DNA from: Volutella citrinella
Lineage: Eukaryota; Ascomycota; Sordariomycetes; Hypocreales; Nectriaceae
Assembly: GCA_034401135.1 (NCBI GenBank)
Contig: JAWZSP010000005.1
Coordinates: 2,108,001 to 2,172,000, forward strand
Reading direction: 5' to 3'
DNA: 64,000 nt
The notes beneath the pieces were generated by a model. It did not search any database. It worked only from the letters and a program-made list of their open reading frames with translations, and had not been told where the DNA came from. Positions within the stretch are counted from its first letter, which is position 1. Every line of letters begins with the position of its first letter. Of this stretch, positions 35,416-46,511 are shown one piece after another. A program made the translations under genes and the position numbers.

Positions 35416-35979
35416 GTGAAGAAGCGGGAGGGAGGATAAGCCCGATGCAGGCGGGATGAATGAGCCCAAGAAGATTGATACCGAGACACCATCACACGCC
35501 CCCTCCGCTGTGCCTGCCCAGAGCATCTTCTCCGGCTGTTGACATCTCACACGGCGGGGCGGATACAGCAAGCTTTCTTGCTTCTTCTCGATTTTTTTTC
35601 GCTTTTACTTTGGGGACGGCGACGCATGGACTGTCGTGAGGTGGTGGATGGATGGCGCCCAGGCCTGGCTCGCGCCCCGTTCAAGCCTTTCCCAGGACAG
35701 TAGCGCTGAGGCCATCGGGGGTATCGAGCCGGTCCAGAGTACCTCGACACATGGACTGTAAGCCCTGTGGGGGCTACCGGCTCAGCACGTACCTGGGTAC
35801 AGTATAGCGGCCCTTCCTTGGACTGGTTTCAGGGTCGACCTGGTCGGCCCCCAGGCCTGCTCACACCACTAGACGGCCAGGGCACCCCGCTGGGCATGCG
35901 GCTTTGCGAGAGTCGCTAGTACGGGCGGGTGCAGTATCTGCTCATCGCTAGCATGGCACCGACGTCGGGTCGCTCGAAG

Positions 35980-36020
35980 GCCCATGGTACCTGTTGGTCC
36001 TGCACGCACGAACCATGGGC
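35980..36020. repeat. Inverted repeat, 9-bp arms, 23-nt spacer
   Basis: The left arm GCCCATGGT (35980-35988) is the reverse complement of ACCATGGGC (36012-36020). Confidence 0.6.
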
Positions 36021-36298
36021 GGCCACACCTACCAGGCCACCACAAGATGGGCGGATGGCGCCCCCGGAGGGTGGCATGGCATACCTTACGCTTGGGTTGG
36101 GTTTTGGAGGAACCGGACGGAGTAAGATGCGACCAGTGGTACATCGGCCGCCACATGGGCGGCCTATTCTACGGCGTGCCTGCTCCCAGGACGTGCGGCA
36201 AGGGCGTGCTAGCAGCCAGTGCGCTCGGGGACTCCACTCCCACTGAAGCGGTTGATGGCTGCCAGCCCGTGCTGACCAAGTTCTCGAGCCCACAGCAT

Positions 36299-36336
36299 GA
36301 CTGGTACTAACCTTCGAGGTACTGTAGGTACCAGTC
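36299..36336. repeat. Inverted repeat, 9-bp arms, 20-nt spacer
   Basis: The left arm GACTGGTAC (36299-36307) is the reverse complement of GTACCAGTC (36328-36336). It lies inside the GGTAC motif cluster upstream of the bHLH gene. Confidence 0.6.
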
Positions 36337-36649
36337 GCAGGCATGCCACAACTGGTGGCCGCTGGGCCTGGCCTTCCCAGGAGCGGGAGCAGAATGGGCG
36401 AGTTCCTGGGGGTGGAGGGGAGTAGGCCGTGGGAGGCGTTGGCGCGGTCCATGACGGCCCAGGGACTTGATGCAGGTGGTACTGGTGGTACAGCGCGGAG
36501 GCGGGTACTTGGCGCTCGCCCCGAGTGACTTCGGCCAGCTAGTACCGTTGTACTGAGATCCATGTCGCTGCCATGTTGTCGAACCCAGCCCGTGTGGCCT
36601 GCCTCTGGCCCAGACCATTTCCATCTGGCTCAGCGCTGCTGCGTTGCTC

Positions 36650-37206
36650 CCGTCTTCTTTTGCCCAGGTTCTAGCCGCTGTATCGATCCCGCACTGAAAG
36701 ACCCAAGGACCCCTCCCAACCTCCCTCCAGACCTGGCTCGGTCTGTCTGCTCTCTTCTTCGATTATACATTCACTCATTCTTTCAATCATCCGCCCATCG
36801 TAGATCCTCTACCCCGACTATTCTCGACGGCACCACTCGACGGCCCAGGTACGGCTTCCGGTCCACAACCCAACAGCCTCTTCAACCGCTGTTGGTCCCG
36901 GCGCAGTTGCCTCGCCCTCTGCCCTCGACCCTCACCACGGCCGCCTTCAACCACTTTGCGCTCTTCCTCGCCCCCCTCGTGCATATCGCCTCGACATCAG
37001 CTTGAGCCTTCCCTCCTACGCCGGTTGCTCTGTGGTGCCCATCCCCACCCACTCTGCCACGAGCACTTGTCGATCCCCTCGCCACGCGGCGTCCTTTTCT
37101 CGAAGCCTTCCCCTTGTCCCGGTAGTGCCTCTCTTACAGTCCTGGTCGCCCCCCCTTCTTGACCTCGACTTTCCCACTCCACTCCAAGGTATCGTCGCAA
37201 TTTGCC
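36650..37206 (+). promoter_or_regulatory. CT-rich leader of the bHLH gene
   Basis: About 550 bp of pyrimidine-rich DNA, including TTCTTCGATTATACATTC-like stretches, precede the bHLH ATG. Fungal transcript starts often follow such tracts. An upstream ATG at 36562 opens a 147-codon frame that could act as a uORF if transcribed. The transcription start is not known. Confidence 0.4.
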
Positions 37207-38811
37207 ATGGACACTACTAGCCATCAACGCCCTCCGGCTCCCAAGGCAGCTGGTCTCACCAACATTCTGAACCGCGACGACCACGGTCCGTCTCCCGCCA
37301 GCAACGCGCCCCCCCATCTGAGAGACTCGGGGTTCTACTCCAACGCAGACGCCTCGAGTAAGCGTACGATGCTCTTTTGTATGGCGCAATAGGCCCAATC
37401 TTGGCTAACGCAACTTGATAGACACCTCGGCAGCCTCGTTCAACGTGAATGGCCTGAGCCCAAGTGGCTCTGGCTACCAATCCTCTGTGCAAGATAAGAC
37501 GCCTTCGCCAATTGCCGCCAACATGATTCCCCAAACGCACGTCTCCCCAGCGACTAGCAACATGAGCGTCGCTGCCATGGTCTCCCCAACCACACCGGCA
37601 GGCCTCGACCACCGACGATTCGACCGACCCACTTCCATTGAGTCTACGGCGACCGGTGTCACCATGTCGGAGAGCCTAGCCCCTGGGCACCCAAACCGAC
37701 GGGAGAGCGTTGACAGCAGGATAAATCAGGGTTTCAGCGACATGCGACTCGGAAACTCTCCCTATGCGAGCAACAACCAGTCAACCGTGTCCATCCAGAA
37801 CACTCTACACAGTCAGCGGAACCCCCGACCCGGTCTGGAGAACCTTTCGGTTCACCGCATATCCAATGGCTACCAACCCGGCGCGGAGCGTAATCCGGAG
37901 CCTAAGCAGGTTCGAACAGCGCCTGCCATTACGGGCCCTGCAACCAGCCATATTGCCCGAGCAGCAGAGCCCATCAAGGGCCAGGCTTGGGCTTTCCCCG
38001 AGGAGGAAATCCAGAGAGTACCCCAGTACCCGGATTCGAGACGAAGCAGCATCACCGAGTCTATTGCCAGCAGTCAATTCACCACCGAATCGAGACTGCC
38101 GCCTGGCCAGCGCAGACTGGACGATGGCGACTATGCGCGCATGTCAGCTTTGTCTGGCGACCTCCCCCCTGTTCACCATCACACCATGCAACACAAGCAA
38201 TTGAGCAGCCTCCAAGCCGAGGAGGGTAATGGCCCAACCGGGTCCCAGCCATACAGCCGAACACCTGAATTGCGCGTCAGCCACAAGCTAGCGGAACGCA
38301 AGCGCCGAACTGAAATGAAGGAGCTTTTTGACCAACTGCGAGATCTGATGCCCCAAGAGCGCGGCTCAAAGGCATCAAAGTGGGAGATTCTGACAAAGGG
38401 TAGGTCGACTTATCGGCCCATGTTTTGAGTAACTTGATGTTTGCTGACGTACTCGTAGCGATTGCCGAACACCAGCGACAGAATGAGCATCTTCGCGTGC
38501 TGCAATCACATTACAACACTGTAGCAGCTGAAAATGAGATGCTTCGCCGTGAGCTGCAAGGGTTCCGCATGGAGGGCGCGCAGCTCCGAGGCGAGCACCC
38601 GTCCTCGACACATGCCCCTTCGGCACATGGTCCTGCGCCTCCGCCACCACTGCCTTCAGCAGCGGCTGCCCCTTATTCGTCTGACCCCTACACCAGCGCG
38701 TCCCGAACAGAGTTACCGCCCATCCGCTCCTTGAACAACGGCTTGCCCAATGGCCCTGAGTCGATGACGGGGGTCCAGTATGATGGACCACGAGTCAACG
38801 GCTACCGATAA
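37207..38811 (+). CDS. bHLH transcription factor, 493 aa
   Basis: Three exons: 37207-37357, 37422-38399 and 38459-38811. Introns are 64 nt (GTAAGC...ATAG) and 59 nt (GTAGGT...GTAG), and the second interrupts helix 2 of the HLH. Residues 1-330 are Ser/Pro-rich and probably disordered. The basic region starts near Arg335: His338, Glu342 and Arg346 occupy the H-E-R positions of class B bHLH proteins, which read CACGTG E-boxes. Helix 1 is MKELFDQLRDLMPQ; a KASKWEILTKAIAEHQR stretch forms helix 2, followed by a coiled segment (LRVLQSHYNTVAAENEMLRREL). The last 100 residues are Pro/Ala/Ser-rich. It resembles fungal factors often annotated GlcD gamma-like, whose targets I do not know. Skipping intron 2 removal would stop translation soon after helix 1 and lose dimerisation. 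Confidence 0.88.
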
Positions 38812-40513
38812 GCGAGGGGCACTGCCGAACCATGGAGGGGATGGGCAACGCCCCACCGCCACCATTCGCGACGACTGTTACTTCTCCACCTGTCTTTTCT
38901 TTTTGGTTTTTCTTTTATCTCTCGTTATTCTCGACGTCAACTACTTCACGCACGAATGAATGGTCGGGGAATAAAAAAGTTATGATACCTGGGGCGCTGT
39001 ATGCCTCTAGAGCCAGGAGACTGGGGGGCTCGACAAGTATAGGCAGTCTCCATCCCCAATGACGGTCATCTGGTTCATACGGAGTCCCGAGCTACCTGTG
39101 TAATTAGAAATTTTCATTTCTCGTGGCTCTGCATTTTCGCGGGATAGCCCATAGCCTCGCGGTCCTTTGTATTACCTGGCTGCACGGAGGGCTATCCGCA
39201 TCTGGGACTGGGGTTTGGGATATATTTTTTACTTCTTCGGTTTTCTCACACATACCACGTCAAGGTGGGGGAGACCACGGGGAGTTTTCTTCGTTTGTTC
39301 GGTCTGTTTGTTTTGCTTCGCTCTCGACAGTGGAAACGGCCAGGACCCAACTGCCACTAATCAAATGAGGGAGCGGTTGAGCTCCAGGCTACTGCTTGTC
39401 GGTTGCGTGGAATGGCTTGGCAGCTCTCGAGGGATACGAAACTGAGAAGCGGGCTCACTGTTATGGCTGGAGTGGGTGTTTGTGAGATGTATATACCCAT
39501 CTGTTATACACGGAGAAGGCGGATTTTATTATGAGGGTACGGGCAAAGGCAGGTTGGATGGGCTCCGGCGGCGTGGGGGGAGGGATCTGGCACTAGTGAG
39601 GTTTGCGAGGGTGGTTCGATGATTTGCAATATACCGTCGAACTCCAGACGAAAAAGAGATACGAAAATCACATATTTGGCTCTTTCCCACGCACCCTTGC
39701 CACCTGACAGTGTCTACAATGAGTAGCATGCATAAGGCATTCATATCCATAGTAGACACCACTGATGAAGATCAGGAGTCGATGCGCGTATATGCCTGGA
39801 AAGACATGCGCGATCTCATGGTGAGTTGGCTGATGGATGTCGTGGAATATTACGACAACACGACTGGAGCCTAATTATGGGGTGCGGAGGATGAGCATAA
39901 CCCGGCATGATGCACGTCATATTGCGGAGCGAGCCGTCCTGGAGCGCCGAAAGCCCCCGGCTTGTGGTCAGTTCCGGGGCAAGAGTCGATGCGATACGGC
40001 GGAGTTGCGGAGTTGCGGACTTTGTTGTGGGTGACGGAGGGACCGCAGCGGGGCGTGGGCAGGTCGGCGCCCGGATGCACTACTGATGGCACCAGGCGGA
40101 CAGAGGCGCAGAGGGGTCGGGACCGGGCATTGCGAGGCTAAACTCCGCAGAAGCCCGGCACTACACTTCAGCCTATGCGATCCTGGACCCTTCATATGGC
40201 GCTGACACCCATTCCTCGGCCAAGCCCTGATTTCCAGTTCGACTTTTGCGCCTCTGCAACCATCATAGATCTCGAACAGAGCTGAAGAGGGCCTAGACCA
40301 AGCCGATTCACAATTTCGCAGCCCGCCGCGACTTGCATTTGACAGTCGTTGATGCCACCCGACCGGGGAAGCCTCTCATTGTTAGTGGGCGACCAGCACC
40401 TGGACACGACACCTCAGGCGGCTCCATCGCCATAATACAGCACTGGACTATCCGCATATCGCCACAACTCCACATCTAACCACCTCGCCCTGGTACAGCA
40501 ATCTACCCTGCCC
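38812..40513. other. Intergenic region between two plus-strand factors
   Basis: The left part is the 3' flank of the bHLH gene (AATAAAAAAG near 38973); the right part is the promoter of the second Zn2Cys6 factor. No open frame here looks protein-like and I see no repeat of note. Confidence 0.6.
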
Positions 40514-42152
40514 ATGGACTCGCTAAGCCCGCTCGCGCTGCGGAAAATGGACCGGTCCATGGCTTCGCGGCAGAAGAGCTGCAATGCATGTGTGAGGGGC
40601 AAGCGCAAGTGCGACAAGAAGACGCCGCGATGCACCAGGTGCGCAGCCAAAGGGCTTGACTGCGTCTACCACCGGACCCCGCCTGGCGCAACGCCTCTGT
40701 TCCACGACGACGACCTGGAGCTGGACCTGGATATGGAGGTGCCGGACCAGCCGGGTGACCGCCTTGGGGATGCCGCCGCCATGATGCCCGAGTTTGACCT
40801 GGGCAGCTTCAGCGTTGACCCGAACCTCACTGCTGGTGCCTCCAACGCAGCCGGCAGCACCAGCACCAGCTCTGCGCCCACCGTGTGCACCACGAGCAGC
40901 TCCTCGGCCACGCCCAATAGTCTGACGGATGCCTCCTTCGACTTCTCCATCATCGACATGCTCTCCCAGGATGCCTCGCCCGATAGCGGCGCCTCCGACT
41001 TCTGGAACCTGCCGCTGGGTCTCTCGACGTCGGGCATGGGCGGCAACAAGATGGACATCCCCCCCGTCCCGTCACCGCAGCCGCTCGTCCTGCGCGACCT
41101 GTCAGTGCTGTCAGAAGCCAAGACATGCATGGCGTTTAATCCGCTCGATGTGCATGATCCGCAGACCCGCATTGGCTTCGTTGTCAACGCCATGACGGAC
41201 ATGAATCGCGAGTTCGCCGCCACCCGCTCGCTCTCCTTCATCCACCCCCGCCTCTACGGCTCCTCTCTGCCCCGGGCCATGCTCGCCGTGTTCGCAGCCG
41301 TGGCCGCCTACGGGGCGCGCACCCCGCAGAACAGAGGCTGGGTGTACAAGCTGATCACCGAGAGCGCGCGGGAGATCCACCGCGAGGGCGAGGGGGCCAT
41401 CACTCCCCAGGAGAAGCTGGCGCGTGTCCAGGCCCTCATCGTTTTGGACACGGTGAGGATCTTTGACGGCGACCTCGCCCTGCGGGCCGCGGCCGAGGAC
41501 GAGCTGCCGCAGCTGCTGGCCTGGGTCGGCGTGCTGGGCGAGTTGAAGGGCGAGCTGGAAGGCGGCTTGACGATGCAGGAGCAGATGTCGCGGGATCGAC
41601 CACCGGAGAGCTGGGAGGTAAGAAGATGTCTAGATTTCGTTGTGGCGGAAACCTATTGCTAACAGGCGTGTTACTACAGAGCTGGATCCTCTTGGAGAGC
41701 ATCCGACGCACGCACGCCACAGCCTGTGCTTTGGTTTGCATATCTGCCCTCCTGAAAGCCCGAGAGCGTAGGATCCCCCCCTAACCCCCCTCGTGCACAA
41801 GAAGCCAAGACTGACTTGCTTCCCCGCAGCTCCTACCCAGTGCTTCAGCACGCCGCAGACGTTCACGGCGTCGAAATACCTCTGGGAAGCCAAATCACCC
41901 ACTGCCTTCTTCAACGCGTGGCAGAACCGGCCGCAGTTCTCGGTAGACATGATGCACTTCGAAGAGGTTTGGACGCATGCGCAACCGGAGGATATTGATG
42001 ACTTTACCAAGCTCCTCCTGACTGCGTAAGTGGGACAACTCAAAGCGATGACCGAGCATGCAGCTGATTTTCACTATAGCCAAGTCGGCCCCGAGCGGAT
42101 GGAATATTTCATGAGCGGAAATGCCCAGCCCCCGAACTTCGCCACAGCGTAA
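40514..42152 (+). CDS. Zn2Cys6 transcription factor, 486 aa
   Basis: Four exons: 40514-41617, 41680-41767, 41830-42025 and 42080-42152. Introns are 62, 62 and 54 nt with GTAAGA, GTAGGA and GTAAGT donors. The zinc cluster is C23-X2-C26-X6-C33-X6-C40-X2-C43-X6-C50, preceded by basic residues, and directs binding to CGG-type half-sites in the nucleus. A long acidic, Ser/Thr-rich linker follows (residues 60-180). The rest contains helical stretches (ALPRAMLAVFAAVAAYGART, KLARVQALIVLDTVRIFDGD, SWILLESIRRTHATACALV) like those in the small class of fungal factors near metabolic genes. Reading through intron 1 ends the protein after 14 unrelated codons, so splicing matters. It is convergent with the oxidoreductase gene 550 bp downstream; a regulatory link is possible but unsupported. 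Confidence 0.85.
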
Positions 42153-42702
42153 TACCGTGCTGCCGCTTTTGTCCATCGGAGTATGAACATTTCATACTCG
42201 ACAATGATGCCAGTCGTTACTGGACTAGCACAACCAACGCCTGGCATGCCAAGGCGACCCAATTATATATCCAACTCCATCCGAGGCTGTCTTCGTCTGC
42301 CAACGAGTTATTGGAGAAATTGGATAAAAGAGTTGGGCCTGGAGAGGGCAGCAACCAATTAACTGCGAACCAACGCGACCATAAGAGCCGCGACAAGGGC
42401 CTAGATAGACCCGACGCATCGGGTTTTCAGCCCGACACAACAGGAGCGAGGAAGTGCACTCTTTCTGCTTCCTTTTAGTGTGGAACACATTTTGAGTTGC
42501 CTGGCCACATAATACCTCTAGCAAAGGACGAATGAGGTGGCAGACAGGAACCAAGGAACTGTACAATAAGACGATCTGGACATCGCATGAACGCCGCTCA
42601 AGTAGGATTCTATGAGACAGAATCTCAATGTATTGATGATGAATCGAGTACCACGGGTATCTCGAGCGTAATGAGAATCAACCTCGTTTCCATGACCTCC
42701 CA
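42153..42702. other. Convergent 3' intergenic region
   Basis: This 550-bp gap separates the 3' ends of the Zn2Cys6 factor (plus) and the oxidoreductase (minus) and should contain both 3' UTRs. I see no additional feature. Confidence 0.6.
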
Positions 42703-43890
42703 TCACTCCTCCGCGACTCTCCACACCAACCTCTCGCCGCTGACGTCCCTGCGGCGCAGAATGCCCAGTGCCTTCTGCGCCCTCTCCACCGCCGTCTTCC
42801 CCTCGACGATGCGATGTCTGTTTGGTGAAATGACGCCCTGTTCCAAGAGCGCCGGCACAATCTCCGGCTGTAGTGTCTGCTTGTAATGCTCGTTCTAGCA
42901 ATGAATGGCCTGGTCAGCATCGAGTTTGCACATGCGGTGTCAGTCTGGGGACCTTACATCGAGGTAGAAGTGAGTTCTGGTGCCGCGAACGACGACGCCC
43001 TCGGCCCACTCGTCCACGAGAACTCGAGATGCATCCATCTCATACTCGGGCTCCTCGTCCTCTGTCGCGTCCTTGAGGATGATGGGCAGCATGATGGCGA
43101 CTCGGGTGCCGGCCGTGGCGAGCTTTGTGATGGGCCTTACGGTGCCATCCAGGGACCCGATGCAGTCCAGAATCCACGGAATATGGTCGCCAGCGCTGCC
43201 AGCTCCAACATGGGCCAAGATGTCGTCCGTAACGGTCGTGCTTCGGTAGTCGAAGCAAGCCGTTGCGCCGATGCCCTCGAGGTACTCGTGGTGCCTGCCG
43301 CTCGCAACGGCAACGACATTGGTATATCCCCAGTGCCGGAAGACCTGCACGGCATACATACCCACGCTGCTGGCCGCTCCCCAGACGAGGACAGGCTTGG
43401 CAGAGTCTCGGGGGACCCAGCCCTCGGGGATCGGCCACGGCAGGTCAAGCCCCAGGTCGCAGGTTGCCGTGTGGAAGACGGTGACGAGGTTGACGGGGAC
43501 CGTGACGGCCTCCTTGAGCGACAGGCCCGCGGGGATCTTGGAGGCGAGATACGCCGGGATGGTGATGAACTCTTGGTGGTTGGCCTCCTTGCTCCCGCGG
43601 AACGCAAACGACATGACGGCGTCGCCGACCTCCAGGCCCTTGACGTCCCCGCCGCGCCCGACGGCGGCGACAGTACCGGCGACGCCTCCGCTTCCCATGA
43701 GGAAGGGGTACTGGGGGATGAGGAGCCCGCCATCTGCGCGATGCAGGTCGAGCGGCGTCGAGGCCGTCCACTGGACGCGGACGACGACTTCTCCGTCCTC
43801 TGGGGGGTAAACGGGCGCCTCAATCTCGATCAGGGGCTCGCGCTTGGCTGCAAGGGCAACTGCCTTTTGGGTCGATGGTAGGGAAGTCAT
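42703..43890 (-). CDS. Medium-chain NAD(P)H oxidoreductase (zinc-lacking MDR, CipB/enoyl-reductase type), 374 aa
   Basis: Two exons, 43890-42958 and 42894-42703, with a 63-nt intron (GTAAGG...CTAG) in phase 0; joining gives YLD then NEHYKQTL. The GroES-like N-half has SGGVAGTVAAVG and GDAVMSF, and the Rossmann half has LVWGAASSVGMYAVQV (the GxxSxxG nucleotide-binding turn, about residues 175-190) and VVAVASGRHHEYLEGIGA. Catalytic zinc ligands are absent, so this is an alkene/quinone or enoyl-reductase type enzyme rather than a true alcohol dehydrogenase. Homologues are annotated CipB-like or trans-enoyl reductase. The substrate is unknown, and no polyketide synthase is nearby to make it an accessory enoyl reductase. 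A TATA-like element sits about 90 bp upstream of the ATG. Confidence 0.85.
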
Positions 43891-43977
43891 GGCAAGAATC
43901 GGTTAACTGAGCTCGGTGATGGGGTGTGAAGCGGTGCTGTGTTGATGCCATGACACTTCCATGGCCGCTGGGCCCTC

Positions 43978-43987
43978 ATATTTATCT
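43978..43987 (-). promoter_or_regulatory. TATA-like element of the oxidoreductase gene
   Basis: The minus strand reads GATAAATATG about 90 bp upstream of the ATG at 43890, a usual fungal TATA distance. Confidence 0.4.
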
Positions 43988-44609
43988 TGCTCGCCGCATG
44001 GGAGCGCATATTGCTCTTTCAGGAAGGCCGGCTCGAAAGCGTGGATCATCTTGCAATTGATCTCCTTGCAACCTGCTGTGAGAAGGGGGACGCTCGCTGA
44101 CTCGCCACCAATTGGTAAGCCTGGGACTTACATGTCTCCATTTGCAACATTTCCGTATTCAGCAAAACCCGACGACTGGCTGGGGGCCGACGGACCGGGA
44201 TGTGTCGTCACTGGGATTTCCCCGACCCGTTTGTTTATTTGAATAATAAATCAGGCTCGGCATGTTGACGGCCCTAGTCTGGCTGCAATGATGACGAGCA
44301 CCAGTCATGGGCTGCGGAGCTCTTCATTCACGGCCTCCGCAGGTGGGATTAGTGTCTTGGCCGGACTATCGCGGAATGGAACCGATATTCAAACAACCTC
44401 CCGCTGCATGTATCACAAAAGTTACTAGTAGTCCTACGAGCATTTGCCTTGTAAAATGATTCTTCCTTTGCTTGCTTCGGGCAGTGGCTCATCATGTTCA
44501 TATTGACATACAATAGTCGCCCAATATATTAAGCTACCCCAATTTTCGTACCAAACTACATGGCGATGTTTTACACGACAGCTGGCGTTTCCTACGGAGG
44601 CACAACCTA

Positions 44610-44633
44610 TCCCTACCCAGGTATAGGTAGGGA
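44610..44633. repeat. Perfect 8-bp hairpin, 8-nt loop
   Basis: TCCCTACC (44610-44617) pairs with GGTAGGGA (44626-44633) around the loop CAGGTATA. It lies about 240 bp past the glutaredoxin stop codon, so it could belong to that transcript's 3' region. Confidence 0.55.
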
Positions 44634-44871
44634 CGTACCAGACATCATGCTACTCCTCCACAGAATACCCAGAACTTGCCGCTGCATCCCCAGAAACCAA
44701 TACGCCAAACTCCGCCCATGAACTGCCGTCTTCCTAGCAGTGAGCCGTCATGGGCCAATCCAACCCAGCCATATTCGTAGATCATCGTGGAGGCGCCCGA
44801 CATAAAATACAAGTGTCAAAGGAGTCGTGAGACGGAAGGGGGTGGGGACCGTGTCAGGTGCGGCCCATGCT

Positions 44872-45811
44872 TCATTTGCCCGAGAACCCGTCACCGATGC
44901 GCTCCTTGACGGCGACTCGCTTCTTGCCGAGATCGACAAGCTTGGCGACAAGCTTGTCTCCGTTGTCGAGTTCCACGATGTCGTCGGCACCTCCGATGCT
45001 GACGCCGTTGACCATGATGTTGGGGACTGTCCTTCGGCCGGTGGTCTCCAGGAGCTGGTCCTGGAGAGCGGAGCCCATCGGGTGCTCGTCGAGTTCGACA
45101 ACGTAGGGCTCGGGGTTGATGAAGTACTTCTCTAGGAGGATGCCCTTGGCGCGCTTCGAGAAGGGGCAGTAAGTCTTGGAGAAGATGATGACTGGGAGCC
45201 TGTTAGTTGGATGACGAGTAGCGGGAGGGAGGTGGGGGAACAATCTACATACCAGGAGCCTTCTTGAGGATCGAGTTTAGCTCATCTTTGGCGTTGTTGG
45301 GCTTCTCGGAAGCGGGCGGATCATCCTTCTTCTCTGCCGCCGCGGGGGCTTCGGCCTTCTTCTCGACGTTGCCCTTTTCCTTGGTGTCAACGACTGCGTC
45401 CTTCTCCGCCTCCTTGTCCTTATGCTGCCCTCCGGCGGAGCTTCCAACGCCGATAACGTTGCTCGGAGGGTCCGGCCGCAAGGGAGCCTTCTCGTTAGCC
45501 TTCTCCTTGGCCTGGAGCTCGGCGACCTTCAACCTCTCCTGCATCTGGGAAGTGTGGGACTTGTCGTCTTCGTCGACATCGCCATCGGCGTCCTTATCGC
45601 CCGGGATAGGCTGAGCCGGGTCCTGGTTACCTAGCACGCCTTGTCCAGGTGACCCGCCCTTCTTCATCGCCTGCTTGGTCTTGTCGTAGAAGGTCGAGCC
45701 ATGGGTGGCCGCGTCGTGGCCCGAATCGAAACCTCTGGTGTAGAAGAGGATAAAAACGACCGATAGGACGGCCGCTAGCGCCAGCAAGCGCACTCTGCGT
45801 GGGGATGGCAT
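44872..45811 (-). CDS. Membrane-anchored monothiol glutaredoxin (Grx6/Grx7 type), 292 aa
   Basis: Two exons, 45811-45253 and 45191-44872, with a 61-nt intron (GTATGT...CCCAG). An alternative AACAG acceptor slightly upstream would break the frame. Residues 8-24 form a single hydrophobic signal anchor after a basic start, so the protein should be a type II membrane protein of the ER/Golgi with its domain in the lumen. A long, Lys/Asp/Glu-rich linker follows (25-185). The glutaredoxin domain starts at VIIFSKTYCPFS; CPFS (195-198) is a monothiol active site, and TVPN plus GGADD form the glutathione-binding part. Yeast Grx6 and Grx7 share this anchor and a CxxS site. I used the Met at 45811 because it places the anchor at the N-terminus; an upstream in-frame Met at 45886 would add 25 residues. 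Confidence 0.88.
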
Positions 45812-46511
45812 GCCGGCTGGGTGCTGGAGGACGTTGACGAGCGGCGAAGGTGTTGCACAGGAGGTGGTGAGAAACGGGGAGATCAACGGTAGGGCGAGAA
45901 GTGACGGGCGGTCGCCGGTGGGTTTAGCAGTAGCGAGAGTATACGGTCAGTGCAGCTGTGGAGGTGCTCGTTGCGAGGATTGAGCGCATCAACGGAGGGA
46001 TGCGGCGCGACGATGGCAGCGGCAACAATATTGAATTGAACAAGTACGCCGGATGATTAGTAGTTTTATGTACGGATTATGGGCGTCTGGTCTGGTCTGG
46101 GGAAAGGAGGCGCTATTCCTGGGTCCCTTGGTGGTGGACAGTGGACAGCTCCAGTGGCGCTAGACTCTAGTCAGGCCAGGGTTGCACTGTACGGCATAAA
46201 CCCCAATGCAAGAATCCATATTATGCTTGGGCGAGTACTAGTTTGGTGGGGCCCTGGCACTCGGTTATTGCCAAAACGAGACAGGCACCACAGACCAGGG
46301 CTCGACACGGAAGTTCGGAAGTCGACGTCACTCTTGGCAGATGCTTGTCAAAACTGCACAGAAGGATGAAGGATATAAACAATTGAAAGTAGCGAAGTCT
46401 GCTGAAATGTGATGCACGATAACCTCCCATACCATCCGGATGAAATAACGCAGCCTATCCGTGAATGAATTGTGTACAACAGTGCGAAAAGAATTTCTGC
46501 GGTTCATCCTA

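Larger units (their letters stand above)
25873..37206. other. Gene desert of 11.3 kb
   Basis: No open frame here has recognisable domains, a signal peptide with a plausible mature part, or consistent coding composition; the longest antisense frame at the left belongs to the shadow of PEX5. Base composition resembles other intergenic parts, so this does not look like RIP-mutated or centromeric AT-rich DNA. I found no transposon proteins or long terminal repeats. The right end (about 36650-37206) is CT-rich and reads as the leader of the bHLH gene. Inverted repeats and a GGTAC cluster between 35.3 and 36.6 kb are listed separately. Confidence 0.6.
43891..44871. other. Intergenic region upstream of the oxidoreductase
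   Basis: The left 100 bp hold the oxidoreductase promoter; the right end is 3' flank of the glutaredoxin gene. A short hairpin lies near 44610. No protein-like frame is present. Confidence 0.6.

Noticed and set aside
42886..43881. 331-codon plus-strand frame over the oxidoreductase
   Set aside because: Same artefact: it is antisense to a well-conserved reductase and has no recognisable protein character.
40514..43890. A secondary-metabolite cluster formed by the Zn2Cys6 factor and the enoyl-reductase-like enzyme
   Set aside because: No core synthase, P450, methyltransferase or transporter lies beside them, and the neighbours on both sides are a bHLH factor and a housekeeping glutaredoxin.
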